NCBI GenBank assembly: GCA_005884605.1
Contig: VBBE01000037.1
Coordinates: 1-13,503 of the forward strand
Length of the DNA stretch: 13,503 nt
Reading direction: 5' to 3'
From: Candidatus Bathyarchaeota archaeon
GTDB lineage: Archaea; Thermoproteota; Bathyarchaeia; 40CM-2-53-6
Below are positions 4,914 to 13,183 of the stretch, one piece after another. The notes under the pieces were generated by a model, which made no database searches, had not been told where the DNA came from, and worked only from the letters and a program-made list of their open reading frames with translations. Made by a program: the position numbers and the translations under genes. Position 1 is the first letter of the stretch. The number at the start of each line of letters is the position of its first letter.

Positions 4914-6782
4914 TTAGAGAATCGGCGGTTCCTTGTATTCGCCGAATACCTTCCGTCCCACATCCATGATCTCCCCTAGCGTAACGTAGGCTTTGACAGC
5001 TTTGACCATAGGGTACATGGAGTTCGCTTTCTCGTCCTTGAATGTCTTCCGTAGTTCATCTAACGCTTGCTCGACTTTCCTGTTGTCCCGTGTTTCCCGC
5101 ACCATGTTTATCCTTGCAACCTGGCGTCGTTGTGCCTCCTCGTTGATCTTCAAGGTATCAATCGGCTTCTTCTCTTCGATCTGGTACTTATTCACGCCAA
5201 CGACAACCCTATCTCCTCTCTCAAGTTCCTGCTGGAAACGATACGAGTTCTCAGCGATCTCTCTCTGAATGAACCCGGTCTTGATCGCGTCCAACAATCC
5301 CCCGGCTCTTTCTATCTTGTCGAAGTACTGGAAGGCACGTTCCTCCATCTCATCAGTCAACCATTCCAGATAGTACGATCCGGCCAGCGGGTCGATAGTG
5401 TCCGTGACACCGGTCTCTTCCGCGATGATCTGCTGGGTCCTCAGGGCCACAGTGGCCGCTGCTTCAGAGGGCAACGCCCACGCCTCATCGTAAGAGTTGG
5501 TGTGAAGCGATTGGGTCCCACCTAGCACCGTTGCTAGTGCTTCGATGGTTGTTCGTACAATATTGTTGAGGGGCTGCTGCCAGGTTAGAGACGCGCCAGA
5601 GTTCTGGGCGTGCGTCCTCAACAAGAGTGATCTAGGGTCTTTGACCTTGTACTTGTCTCTCAACACCCTTGCCCAGATTCGCCGGGCAGCCCGGAACTTT
5701 GCGACCTCTTCGAAAAAGTCCATCCCGCAGTTAAAGAAGAAGGAAAGGCGGGGCGCGAAATCCTCGACCTTGAGCCCTGCTTCGAGTCCGAGGTCAACAT
5801 ACGCGAAACCATCGGCGAGCGTGAACGCTAGTTCCTGAACTGCGCTGGACCCTGCTTCACGGATATGGTAGCCGCTGATGCTGATATAGTTCCACTGCGG
5901 CATCTCTTTCGTACAATACACCATCATGTCACGGATGATCCTGAGATGCGCCTCAGGTGGGAAAGCCCACTCCTTCTGAGCGATGTACTCCTTGAGAATG
6001 TCCGCTTGAACTGTCCCTCGAAGATCCTTCGACTTCAGACCCTGTCTCTCTGCAACGCCAACATACATCGCAGTCAGAACCGACGCGGGAGCATTGATCG
6101 TCATACTAGTACTCACCTTCTCCAACGGTATGCCTTCGAGAATAATCTCCATGTCCTTCAACGAGCCCACCGACACACCGCAGCGTCCCACCTCTCCCTC
6201 GGCCCGCTGACTGTCGGGGTCATACCCGTAGAGCGTTGGCATGTCGAAAGCGATGCTCAGACCCGTTTCTCCATGTTCCAGCAAGTAGTGTAGACGTTTG
6301 TTTGTGTCTTCAGGGGTTCCGAAGCCGGAGAACATGCGCATAGTCCATGGTCGTCCCCGGTACATCGTTGGGTATACGCCCCGAACATAGGGATATTCGC
6401 CTGGAAGTCCTACTTGTTTGGACTCGTTTAGGTGGGACACGTCTTCTGGAGTGTAGACTCTTTTCACTGGAATGTTGGATAGATTTCTGAATTCTTCTTT
6501 CTGTTCAGGGCTGGCGCGGGTCCATGGTTTGAGCGTCTTGGTTTCCCACCGGACCCTCTCTTGCTTGACCTTCGCAAGTTGCTTCTTGTCGAAGGTGGTT
6601 GGTGGAGCCCTTCTTTCCTGTTTGATCTCGTCTAGAACTTTCTTCCAGTAACCCTTTGTCAAAACACGATCACGAAACAATGGAAGATGCTTGGAGGTTC
6701 CTATTTTTCCATTATCCTGACGCCTTTCATCGCCGAATCTTGAAATACGCTCTAGAGACGAGAGCAGAACTGAGAATTTCAC
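4914..6782 (-). CDS. Acyl-CoA mutase large subunit, isobutyryl-CoA mutase-like
   Basis: This is a 622-residue B12-dependent mutase large (TIM-barrel) subunit. It interconverts branched and linear acyl-CoA thioesters with adenosylcobalamin held by a separate small subunit; the cobalamin-binding domain is absent here. Landmarks are [11 protein letters not shown] (104-114), [11 protein letters not shown] (301-311), LRTHAQNSG and [10 protein letters not shown]. An ungapped match to methylmalonyl-CoA mutase puts Phe151 (RMFSGF) at Tyr89 and Gln269 (IAQKEW) at Arg207 of the Propionibacterium enzyme. Phe/Gln is the known signature of isobutyryl-CoA mutase; the catalytic His (His306) and Gln259 are kept. 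Ala178 argues against 2-hydroxyisobutyryl-CoA mutase, which has Asp there. The first canonical start, GTG 6782, abuts the start of the divergent MeaB gene and adds about 60 residues unlike homologues. TTG 6680 or 6662 is more likely, with a TATA-like element at 6701-6710. A GNAT and a Nudix gene follow. Confidence 0.88.
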   Translation of the reverse strand: MKFSVLLSSLERISRFGDERRQDNGKIGTSKHLPLFRDRVLTKGYWKKVLDEIKQERRAPPTTFDKKQLAKVKQERVRWETKTLKPWTRASPEQKEEFRNLSNIPVKRVYTPEDVSHLNESKQVGLPGEYPYVRGVYPTMYRGRPWTMRMFSGFGTPEDTNKRLHYLLEHGETGLSIAFDMPTLYGYDPDSQRAEGEVGRCGVSVGSLKDMEIILEGIPLEKVSTSMTINAPASVLTAMYVGVAERQGLKSKDLRGTVQADILKEYIAQKEWAFPPEAHLRIIRDMMVYCTKEMPQWNYISISGYHIREAGSSAVQELAFTLADGFAYVDLGLEAGLKVEDFAPRLSFFFNCGMDFFEEVAKFRAARRIWARVLRDKYKVKDPRSLLLRTHAQNSGASLTWQQPLNNIVRTTIEALATVLGGTQSLHTNSYDEAWALPSEAAATVALRTQQIIAEETGVTDTIDPLAGSYYLEWLTDEMEERAFQYFDKIERAGGLLDAIKTGFIQREIAENSYRFQQELERGDRVVVGVNKYQIEEKKPIDTLKINEEAQRRQVARINMVRETRDNRKVEQALDELRKTFKDEKANSMYPMVKAVKAYVTLGEIMDVGRKVFGEYKEPPIL

Positions 6783-7733
6783 TTGGCACGGGAGCTATCT
6801 TCTCAAGTGCTCAAAGGAGACCATAGAGCCGTTGCCAAAGCGATTTCGATAATCGAAGCGGGTGGTGAACCGAGCCGAAAGCTCATTCAAGAATTGTATC
6901 CGCATACGGGCAAGGCATTCACCATTGGGGTTACTGGTCCAACGGGGACTGGCAAGAGCACTCTCGTCGACAGGATAGTTGGAGAGTATCGCGAGAGAGA
7001 ACATAGCGTTGGAGTTCTAGCAATCGACCCGTCCAGCGCGTTCACTGGTGGTGCGTTGTTGGGAGACCGTGTAAGGATGATGGACCATAGCCTGGAGAAG
7101 AAAGTCTACATTCGAAGCATGGCCTCTCGGGGGGACCTGGGAGGACTCGCTCGAGCCGCGAGAAACACGATACGGGTATTGGACGCAGCCGGGATGGACG
7201 TTGTTATCGTGGAGACTGTTGGAGCAGGCCAAACGGAGGTCCAGATCGCATCGACAGTGGACGCCACGATTGTCGTTCTGATGCCTCAACTGGGAGATGA
7301 GGTTCAGGCGTTCAAGGCAGGCTTCGCTGAGATTGGTGACTTGTTCGTCATCAACAAGTCAGACCTGGTCAACCCAGCGAAGACGATCTACAACATCGCA
7401 AGCGGTTTGCAAGAGAGAGATGGATGGAGGCCGCCCGTTCTGAAGACTGTGGCAGTCAAGGGAACAGGTGTCCCAGCGGTTGTTGATGCGATCGAAAAAT
7501 TCCGGAGGCACATGGAGACGCGAAACCTTCGAGTGAAAAGATTGAGCAAGAGGATCCAGTCCGAGCTGGTAGATGCCGCTTTCTCAGATTTCTATCATCA
7601 AACCGTGAAGCGTCTCGGAGATCAGAAAGAACTCGATGCTCTAGTTGGAAGAATTGTCAAACGTGAACTTGATCCAGAGACGGCTGCATCGAGACTTGTG
7701 GAAATCATATCCAAGCTAGGAAAACGCACTTGA
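6783..7733 (+). CDS. meaB: MeaB/ArgK-type GTPase, mutase chaperone
   Basis: This 316-residue G3E-family P-loop GTPase guards B12-dependent acyl-CoA mutases: it gates cofactor loading and helps eject damaged cobalamin, working in the cytoplasm with the mutase. Walker A is [10 protein letters not shown] at 51-60. Further family blocks are [16 protein letters not shown] (81-96), [14 protein letters not shown] (110-123), ETVGAGQTE (144-152) and the base-recognition NKSD (191-194). The N-terminal [16 protein letters not shown] helix and the C-terminal dimerisation arm are complete, so the length is normal. The only canonical start in frame is TTG 6783, since a stop lies 10 nt upstream. Its TGA at 7731-7733 overlaps the TTG of the next mutase (TTGA), indicating translational coupling. 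A weak TATA-like TTGAAATAC lies at 6740-6748. It could serve both mutases. Confidence 0.93.
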   Translation: MARELSSQVLKGDHRAVAKAISIIEAGGEPSRKLIQELYPHTGKAFTIGVTGPTGTGKSTLVDRIVGEYREREHSVGVLAIDPSSAFTGGALLGDRVRMMDHSLEKKVYIRSMASRGDLGGLARAARNTIRVLDAAGMDVVIVETVGAGQTEVQIASTVDATIVVLMPQLGDEVQAFKAGFAEIGDLFVINKSDLVNPAKTIYNIASGLQERDGWRPPVLKTVAVKGTGVPAVVDAIEKFRRHMETRNLRVKRLSKRIQSELVDAAFSDFYHQTVKRLGDQKELDALVGRIVKRELDPETAASRLVEIISKLGKRT

Positions 7734-9310
7734 CCGACCCTGTAACAACAGACTCGGGGATCCCCGTCAAGAGAGTTTATGAGAAAAAAGATGTTCCGCC
7801 GAACTGGACAAGATCACTGGGGAAACCGGGCCAGTTCCCGTTCACGCGTGGCATCTACGATGGAATGTATCGGGATCGGCTTTGGACCATGCGTCAATAC
7901 ACAGGTTTCGGGTCCGCCAGAGAAACCAATCGCCGCTTCAAGTATCTGATATCTCACGGTGAGACCGGGCTCAGCACAGCATTCGACCTGCCAACACAGC
8001 TCGGTCTCGACTCAGACCATCCAAGGGCTGCCGGAGAAGTTGGAAGAGTTGGGGTTGCAATCAGCAGCGTCCACGATATGAGGCGTCTCTTCGAGGGCAT
8101 CGACCTTGGAGGGGTCAGTACGAGCATGACAATCAACGCTACCGCACCGATTCTGCTTTCTCTCTATGTTGCCGTTGGAATGGAACATGGGGTCCCTCAG
8201 AACAAGTTGAGGGGAACGACACAGAATGATGTTCTGAAGGAGTACATTGCAAGGAACACGTACATCTATCCTCCTGAGGCATCGCTTAGACTCTCTGTCG
8301 ATCTCATTGAATACTGCGCGCACAAAATGCCCCGCTGGCACCCTATCAGCATCAGCGGCTACCATATTCGCGAGTCGGGCGCGAACGCGGTTCAAGAACT
8401 GGGATTCTGTTTTGCAAACGCGATCGAATACGTAAGGGCCGCTCTTGAACGAGGGCTCAAGATAGACCAGTTCGCTCCACAACTCTCCTTCTTCTTTGCC
8501 TGCAGGAACGACTTCTTGGAGGAGATCGCGAAGTTCCGGGCCGCCCGGCGAATCTGGGCTCGGATAATGAAGGACCGTTTCAAAGCCAGGGACCTCGAAT
8601 CGTGCAAGCTGCGGTTTCACACCCAGACGAGCGGTGAGACTTTGACAGCGCAGCAGCCTGACAACAACATTGTCCGGGTCGCAATCCAAGCTCTTGCGGG
8701 AGTCCTCGGTGGAACGCAATCTCTTCATACAAATTCCAGAGACGAGGCACTCTCTCTACCAACCGAAGAGTCCGTCCAGATTGCCTTACGGACCCAGCAG
8801 ATAATTGCCCACGAATCAGGAGTGACCAAAACAACGGATCCACTAGCCGGCAGCTACTATCTGGAATACTTGACAAGAAATCTTGAGGCCGACGCGACTC
8901 GTCTCTTAGAGAAAGTGGAAGATTTAGGCGGCGCTAGAAAAGCCATAGAATCCGGATTTGTCCATCGCGAGATACAGGAAAGCGCATACAGGTTCCAAAA
9001 ATCTATTGATGAAGGCCGAACGATTATTGTTGGAGTTAACAAGTTCGCTGAGGGAAGCAACGAGCCAAAAATCCAGCGCATCGATCCAAAGCTTGAGAGA
9101 GTTCAGATAAGACAGCTGAAGAAGATGAAAACAGCAAGAAATACAGGGCAAGTCAAGAATGCTCTGGGACGTCTCTCTAGTTCAGCGAAGCGTGGCGAGA
9201 ATCTGGTGAATCACATCCTAGGCGCCGTCCGGGCAAACTGCACTGTTGGAGAAATCAGCGATGTTCTAAGGGAAGCATTTGGAGAATACCGGGTCAGAAT
9301 CGACGTGTGA
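7730..9310 (+). CDS. Methylmalonyl-CoA mutase large subunit
   Basis: This 526-residue mutase barrel subunit has no cobalamin-binding domain. It has IPVKRVYEKKD near the N-terminus, [59 protein letters not shown] and [10 protein letters not shown]. Tyr57 (RQYTGF) and Arg175 (IARNTYIYPP) sit at the positions of Tyr89 and Arg207 of the Propionibacterium enzyme, exactly 118 residues apart as in that protein. This pair binds the carboxylate of methylmalonyl-CoA, so (R)-methylmalonyl-CoA to succinyl-CoA is the expected reaction. His212 and Gln165 match the catalytic His244 and Gln197. The start TTG 7730 overlaps the meaB stop. The N-terminus is shorter than usual for MCM alpha, and begins only about ten residues before the conserved IPVKRVY. 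Ethylmalonyl-CoA or another dicarboxylic acyl-CoA remains possible. The partner small subunit must lie elsewhere. Confidence 0.9.
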   Translation: MTDPVTTDSGIPVKRVYEKKDVPPNWTRSLGKPGQFPFTRGIYDGMYRDRLWTMRQYTGFGSARETNRRFKYLISHGETGLSTAFDLPTQLGLDSDHPRAAGEVGRVGVAISSVHDMRRLFEGIDLGGVSTSMTINATAPILLSLYVAVGMEHGVPQNKLRGTTQNDVLKEYIARNTYIYPPEASLRLSVDLIEYCAHKMPRWHPISISGYHIRESGANAVQELGFCFANAIEYVRAALERGLKIDQFAPQLSFFFACRNDFLEEIAKFRAARRIWARIMKDRFKARDLESCKLRFHTQTSGETLTAQQPDNNIVRVAIQALAGVLGGTQSLHTNSRDEALSLPTEESVQIALRTQQIIAHESGVTKTTDPLAGSYYLEYLTRNLEADATRLLEKVEDLGGARKAIESGFVHREIQESAYRFQKSIDEGRTIIVGVNKFAEGSNEPKIQRIDPKLERVQIRQLKKMKTARNTGQVKNALGRLSSSAKRGENLVNHILGAVRANCTVGEISDVLREAFGEYRVRIDV

Positions 9311-9336
9311 CGGGGCACGCTAGGAATTATGATATG

Positions 9337-9369
9337 AATCGCCCATTATCAGCCTTGTTCTCGAATCTA
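9337..9369 (+). repeat. 33-nt imperfect direct repeat, copy 1
   Basis: It starts AATCGCCCATTATCAGCC and ends TCTA, and aligns without gaps to 9583-9615 with 27 of 33 identical bases. The two copies are 246 nt apart in the same orientation, in DNA without a visible gene. Confidence 0.5.
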
Positions 9370-9582
9370 AACCCGCAATTTCTAGAACACGATCTATCAC
9401 GCTGATTCCAAGGGGAAAACACACGGATCGAAAAACCCCAGACATGCCTATAATATGCCAGTCTCGAAGAAATAAGCCCAGAATCCCGTTTAGACAGAGA
9501 TAAGGTTCAGGAAAAAAACGGATCCCTAGGGCATCCTTCGCGACGCAAAACCGGTCTTTGAGGAATAGACATGATTTCTAAA

Positions 9583-9615
9583 AATCGCCTATTTTCAGCC
9601 CTGATCTCGGTTCTA
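9583..9615 (+). repeat. 33-nt imperfect direct repeat, copy 2
   Basis: It starts AATCGCCTATTTTCAGCC and ends TCTA. It is the partner of 9337-9369, with six substitutions and no gaps. An ATGAT lies shortly before both copies, so the similarity may extend a little to the left. Confidence 0.5.
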
Positions 9616-9833
9616 GCAGCCCTTCCATAGATTCCTAGCAAATCGTTCTTGAGGCCCGCTAGATTCGCCTGGCATCCAAGCCCAGACCAAGCCCTGAATC
9701 CTGAGACTCGCCCATAATCACCGCAGACACCAGATATTCAACTGGGAGGGGGGTCTAAGCGACTCGACCTCGCGACCCAAAAGTGGGAGAAACGGAGTAC
9801 CCCGGAGTATCCCAGATCGGACCCGGTGTTCGG

Positions 9834-10094
9834 TTAGTCTTGGTTGGCTTCTATTCGAAGCTGGTGCAGCTCGCCGTCCGTTTTCATTACTGTAATGACG
9901 ACGAGCTTCCTTTCGATATCGACCTTGAGGATACGACCGCAACGTAAGATGTGTCTTGCTTCTCTCGGGATGCCAGAGCTTGGCTTGGCCTTCGGCTTCG
10001 GCTGCTTTTCCAGTATCTTCTTGATGCCATCGTAGAGGCTGACTACAGCCTCATTGTCAGTGTCCAGTTCTCTAGGCTCTTCCCAGGTCGCCAA
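9834..10094 (-). CDS. Small hypothetical protein
   Basis: I do not recognise this 86-residue protein. It begins with an acidic stretch (MATWEEPRELDTDNEAVVSLYDGIKKILEKQ), followed by a Lys/Pro linker (PKPKAKPSSG). A compact C-terminal part follows in which RHILRCGRILKVDIERKLVVITV and DGELHQLRIEANQ look like beta strands of a small barrel or SH3/KOW-like fold. The start is TTG, the only canonical one after an upstream in-frame stop. The regular composition and plausible secondary structure support a real gene, but there is no family match by eye. It lies between the gene-poor region and the double-GNAT gene, about 170 nt downstream of the latter on the same strand. Confidence 0.5.
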   Translation of the reverse strand: MATWEEPRELDTDNEAVVSLYDGIKKILEKQPKPKAKPSSGIPREARHILRCGRILKVDIERKLVVITVMKTDGELHQLRIEANQD

Positions 10095-10262
10095 TTCCCC
10101 GCATTCCCTGCCTTAGTATTCCATACAAGGCCGACACAGTTAGCCAATTTGCTGGTCGTTACCGGAGCCTCAGCCTCGAAGTGACTTGTTTCTCTGAGTA
10201 CCTACTCTGTCAAGGACGACGCGAAGAGGTGAAGCGGACCCAGAGACGCTGCCCGAGCGTTT

Positions 10263-11240
10263 TCAAGCGAGGTTCTTTTCCAGTGTTATCCAGCCGACTT
10301 CTCGCTTGAAGCCCAGCATCGTGTTGACCGCTAGCATAGGCGCGTTGTTGGATGCGTTCCATGTCTTCACCTTCACGTACCCGTTCCGTCTCGCGAAATC
10401 AATCACTTTCAGCTTCAATGCGACCGCTATTCCCCTTCCACGATACTCACGCCTAACACCCGTATTTCCTTGGACGAGGCCTCTAGGCTCCTGATCGATA
10501 CGCCAGACAGTGCTGAGCCCAACATACTTGGAACCGTCCTTTGCTACCATGTAGCCCTCAGGCAGGAGATTCGGGTTTTTGAGCTCAAATGACTCCCACT
10601 GCTCATATGAGATGGGCGTGAAAGGCGCGAGACTGGGCATATCAGCAGAGATTAGCTGGACGAGCTCGTGGAGCTTCCGCATCGAGTCATGATCTTCCCT
10701 GCGCTCCGTGGCGAGGTTCGTAAATGTGATCCCTTGCCTCAACACTTTCTCATGGTATTTCTGGAATTTTTCCAGATCGATTGTCGGCACGTCGAGTCGT
10801 GATTCCCAGGCCTTCTGTTTCTCCCCGAAACCCCGCTTCTGATAGAAGTGTGATAGTCGCGGTAGGTCTTCCTTGCTTCCGGCCCAGGCTGCGACAGCAT
10901 TCAGCTTCCGAAGTTCTCGGTTCAATCTCTCATATATTGCGCTGCCAATTCCTCTTCCATGGGATGACGGATCGACAAGGATGTTGATCCAGAATTTCTG
11001 CGGATGGAACATGTCTGTGACATGGGATACATCACCATATCCGACTACGGCCTTGTTCTCGAGAAATGCGTATCTCTGTAGATAATACTTTGACCTGTCC
11101 ACGCTCTCATCTCTAGAACTCCACTCGCCGATGCTCCGAGGATAGTCAGGATAGTTCGCGTTGTAGATCTCCGATAGCCTCGGATAGTCCGTGGAATCGA
11201 ACTCTCTCATTTCAAGGGAGAGAGTCCTCTGACCAGACAT
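10263..11240 (-). CDS. Tandem GNAT acetyltransferase (two domains)
   Basis: The protein has 325 residues with two GNAT folds in a row. The first (about 9-150) has FWINILVDPSSHGRGIGSAIYERL, in which HGRGIGS is the pyrophosphate-binding motif A, and ends SHFYQKRGF. The second (about 170-325) has GVRREYRGRGIAVALKLKVIDFARRNG, WNASNNAPMLAVNTMLGF and a short C-terminal strand. Both acetyl-CoA loops look intact, although in double-GNAT proteins one domain is often the active one. Acceptors of this architecture include amino-glycosides, mycothiol precursors and peptides; nothing here picks one. ATG 11240 is preceded by an AT-rich element at 11264-11274 at leaderless distance. The metallo-hydrolase gene lies 100 nt upstream on the same strand. 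Confidence 0.87.
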   Translation of the reverse strand: MSGQRTLSLEMREFDSTDYPRLSEIYNANYPDYPRSIGEWSSRDESVDRSKYYLQRYAFLENKAVVGYGDVSHVTDMFHPQKFWINILVDPSSHGRGIGSAIYERLNRELRKLNAVAAWAGSKEDLPRLSHFYQKRGFGEKQKAWESRLDVPTIDLEKFQKYHEKVLRQGITFTNLATERREDHDSMRKLHELVQLISADMPSLAPFTPISYEQWESFELKNPNLLPEGYMVAKDGSKYVGLSTVWRIDQEPRGLVQGNTGVRREYRGRGIAVALKLKVIDFARRNGYVKVKTWNASNNAPMLAVNTMLGFKREVGWITLEKNLA

Positions 11241-11263
11241 GCCATCCCAAAACCCGCAGGCGT

Positions 11264-11274
11264 TATGTTAACAT
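11264..11274 (-). promoter_or_regulatory. TATA-like element of the double-GNAT gene
   Basis: On the minus strand this reads ATGTTAACATA, centred about 29 nt before ATG 11240, matching the spacing at the genes starting at 1206 and 12867. No Shine-Dalgarno lies in front of the ATG. Confidence 0.4.
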
Positions 11275-11340
11275 TCCCTGCCCTGAACCCACCTTTCGCT
11301 CAAGCTTAGCGATTCAAGATTTCCAACCCCATAACACTCT

Positions 11341-12204
11341 TCAGAGCGAGACTCGAAACCCATCATACGCAAAGCGTAACCTGTATTTCTTGTACTTCTT
11401 CTCAAGTTCAAGATAGTCAGCGTAAGAGCGTCCGTTCAACTCTTCTATGTGGGTTGCAACTGCCAAGTGTGGATTGACCTTCTCAACACGTTCAAGGGTC
11501 TCTTCGAATGAAGCTTCTGACTTGCGAATCCAGTGTCCGGTTGGAATAATCTGCTCTCCTTTCTTGTCGTGTTCGAACCAGCCAGTCTCGAGGACCAGCA
11601 CATCCGGCTCCAACAGCTCGCTCCCGGGATTCCAGTCTTTGATCTCATCAAGGGCAAGCACGATCCGTTTCCCATTCTGGTGAACTAGATACGAGGCGAG
11701 ACCGGGCTGAGCCATACGAAAAGCCTTCACGGTTGTGTTGCCCAGCTTGATCGCTTCGCCCTCCGCAAACTCGTGAATCCTCACAATCCCCATCTTCTCA
11801 AAGAACTCGAAATGATCTTCCAGACCCAACATTTTTCGGAAGTCGTCGCGGACCCAAGACGGGAGCCAGACGTCAGTGATCGCTTTTGTTCTCTTTCGGA
11901 GATTAAGATTGAGCTGTTCTAGAACCCGACGACCCATGGTATGATCCGGATGCCAGTGACTGTAGAGCAGATGGGACACGCGATGAATATCTTCCCTCTC
12001 TAGACTATGGGCAATGTCTTCAGGAGTGTCAAATAGCAAGCCTGAACCTGTAAAGAAAACGCTTGGTCCGTTACGTGAATACCTTCCGCGCTTTTGACGC
12101 GCTTCTGTGCATATCTCGCACAAACATCCTACACGGGGAGTACAATCTGCACCACCAGTACCTAGGAAAACCAAGGCTTCGGCGTCGGGACGTTTCGCTG
12201 ACAA
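11341..12204 (-). CDS. Metallo-beta-lactamase-fold hydrolase, PhnP-like
   Basis: The protein has 287 residues. The metal site motif HxHxDH is SHWHPDHTMG with His83, His85, Asp87 and His88; later ligands are probably Asp186 (LALDE), His224 (GHW) and His252 (THIEE). The N-terminus FLGTGGADCTPRVGCLCEIC has Cys21, 27, 29 and 32, like the extra structural Zn2+ cluster of PhnP, followed by the R-Y-S-R-N-G-P-S-V segment of that group. PhnP cleaves phosphoribosyl cyclic phosphate in phosphonate breakdown, but no phosphonate gene is present, so the broader cyclic-phosphodiesterase call is safer. The start is TTG 12204; an AT-rich TAATTAGTAC lies about 26 nt upstream. The membrane protein gene lies 87 nt upstream on the same strand. 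Confidence 0.87.
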   Translation of the reverse strand: MSAKRPDAEALVFLGTGGADCTPRVGCLCEICTEARQKRGRYSRNGPSVFFTGSGLLFDTPEDIAHSLEREDIHRVSHLLYSHWHPDHTMGRRVLEQLNLNLRKRTKAITDVWLPSWVRDDFRKMLGLEDHFEFFEKMGIVRIHEFAEGEAIKLGNTTVKAFRMAQPGLASYLVHQNGKRIVLALDEIKDWNPGSELLEPDVLVLETGWFEHDKKGEQIIPTGHWIRKSEASFEETLERVEKVNPHLAVATHIEELNGRSYADYLELEKKYKKYRLRFAYDGFRVSL

Positions 12205-12291
12205 AGCCTAACACCGATTCAATTGTACTAATTACTTCCCAATTAGAACATATCTTGGCCCAACGACCAGTGGGCCCACAGTTTGGTGAGC

Positions 12292-12867
12292 TTAGCTCGT
12301 GTCCGCGGAAGCTTGGGGCCGCGCACGTGTTGAAGTTGTCTTGTGGAAGATTCGGTGGAAGCCCAGCGCGACCAGCGTCAGAGCTCCAGCGAAAAGGTAG
12401 AGATAGAAGCCTATTTGGACGCCCCAGTTCAGAGTAATTCCGAAGAAAGTTTCTGTGCCGAAGGGTCCGCTCAGGCAGTTCGACTGGCCATTGCAGGAGT
12501 TCGCGACAGCGTAGCTGACCATTCCCAGATATGCGATAGGCGTCAGAACGCCAAGTACGAAGCTACCAATCAGAGGCCGAATATTCCAGGTGAAACTTCC
12601 AGCTAGAGCCAGCAGAGCGGAGATTACAACTAGGGCCCCGATTATAGGGCTTGCTGAGGTTAAGGTCGGATATGGCTGCGTTGAACCTCTAAAGATGCTG
12701 TCCGTCGAGGGCCCGTTCCAGAGAGTCCAGCGGGAAGACACAGAGGAACCAAAGCCAGATGCGTCCATACCCCACCACGGGAGAAAGACACTAGCAAGTG
12801 CGAGAGCTCCAGCCAGAAGGGAAATCAGGTTGATCCCTGGAAAGTTGGCCCTGCCTCGCTTGGTCAT
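12292..12867 (-). CDS. Four-helix membrane protein of unknown function
   Basis: The protein has 191 residues. Predicted membrane helices are at about 12-31, 74-94, 98-121 and 148-172. A polar loop of some 40 residues (32-73) follows the motif SVFLPWWGM, and a shorter loop (122-147) contains Cys125 and Cys131, which could form a disulphide on the outer face. The C-terminal tail (HKTTSTRARPQASADTS) is basic and polar, consistent with a cytoplasmic end. The FLPWW motif at the exit of helix 1 is seen in many small archaeal membrane proteins without assigned function. ATG 12867 is preceded by a TATA-like element at 12894-12902. The MBL-fold gene follows 87 nt downstream; shared function is not evident. 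Confidence 0.75.
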   Translation of the reverse strand: MTKRGRANFPGINLISLLAGALALASVFLPWWGMDASGFGSSVSSRWTLWNGPSTDSIFRGSTQPYPTLTSASPIIGALVVISALLALAGSFTWNIRPLIGSFVLGVLTPIAYLGMVSYAVANSCNGQSNCLSGPFGTETFFGITLNWGVQIGFYLYLFAGALTLVALGFHRIFHKTTSTRARPQASADTS

Positions 12868-13183
12868 TGCTGGAACTCGACTGCACCGGACATGGATTTA
12901 ACGGGTTTCATGTTCTTCATTATTGAACAGAGCGTGAACAAGGCTTTGAAACCGTCAATTTCTCCGAACTTTGAGTCCAAAGGAGACCACACGAAGGTGG
13001 CATGCGATGACAGGTTACCTCTGTCCGAAGCCGAGGGCTCGACAGTACGTCTACGCCCAAATCGAACGAAGCCTAGAGAATAATGGGGGAGAAGTACATT
13101 TGGGGTCGGATTCCAAGAAACCCCCGAGGCCACGTCACCGATTCAGTTTTTCCGGCCAGAGCAAGCGACCTGAGGGTTCCTCT
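12868..13183. other. Divergent intergenic region, 316 bp
   Basis: It separates the minus-strand membrane gene from the plus-strand gene beginning at 13184. A TATA-like GTTAAATCC (minus strand, 12894-12902) serves the former with 31 nt spacing. For the latter only a T-rich CAGTTTTT at 13145-13152 and a purine-rich GAGGG at 13173-13177 are seen. Short frames on both strands look like chance, and no RNA gene was recognised. Confidence 0.5.
12894..12902 (-). promoter_or_regulatory. TATA-like element of the four-helix membrane gene
   Basis: The minus-strand sequence GTTAAATCC is centred 31 nt before ATG 12867, the same spacing as at the VOC gene, implying a short or absent leader. Confidence 0.4.

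Larger units (their letters stand above)
9311..9833. other. Gene-poor region of 523 bp
   Basis: No open frame with a recognisable protein was found. The stretch is rich in CTAG tetramers and holds a diverged 33-nt direct repeat (9337-9369 and 9583-9615). A shorter relative, TCGCCCATAATCA, lies near 9708, and there is a tandem 10-mer GGAGTACCCC/GGAGTATCCC at 9794-9813. TATAATATG at 9449-9457 is TATA-like but no gene follows it. I looked for tRNA T-arms and C/D-box signatures and saw none. Confidence 0.5.

Noticed and set aside
4848..4920. Minus-1 frameshift fusing the isobutyryl-type mutase to the GNAT protein
   Set aside because: The frame is open across the junction, but there is no slippery heptamer at the mutase stop and no known mutase-GNAT fusion logic. 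A start problem is simpler.
8012..8728. Long minus-strand frame (238 codons) inside the methylmalonyl-CoA mutase
   Set aside because: It is antisense to an excellent mutase match and shows no family features. Similar antisense frames occur in the other mutase because of shared codon pattern.
9720..9840. Possible tRNA or structured RNA in the G-rich stretch before the small hypothetical gene
   Set aside because: No T-arm GTTCRANNC, no acceptor pairing and no CCA-adjacent stem could be found on either strand.
10246..10265. Hairpin ACGCT/AGCGT followed by TTTT as terminator
   Set aside because: The T-run is on the plus strand, where no gene ends; the neighbouring gene is on the minus strand.
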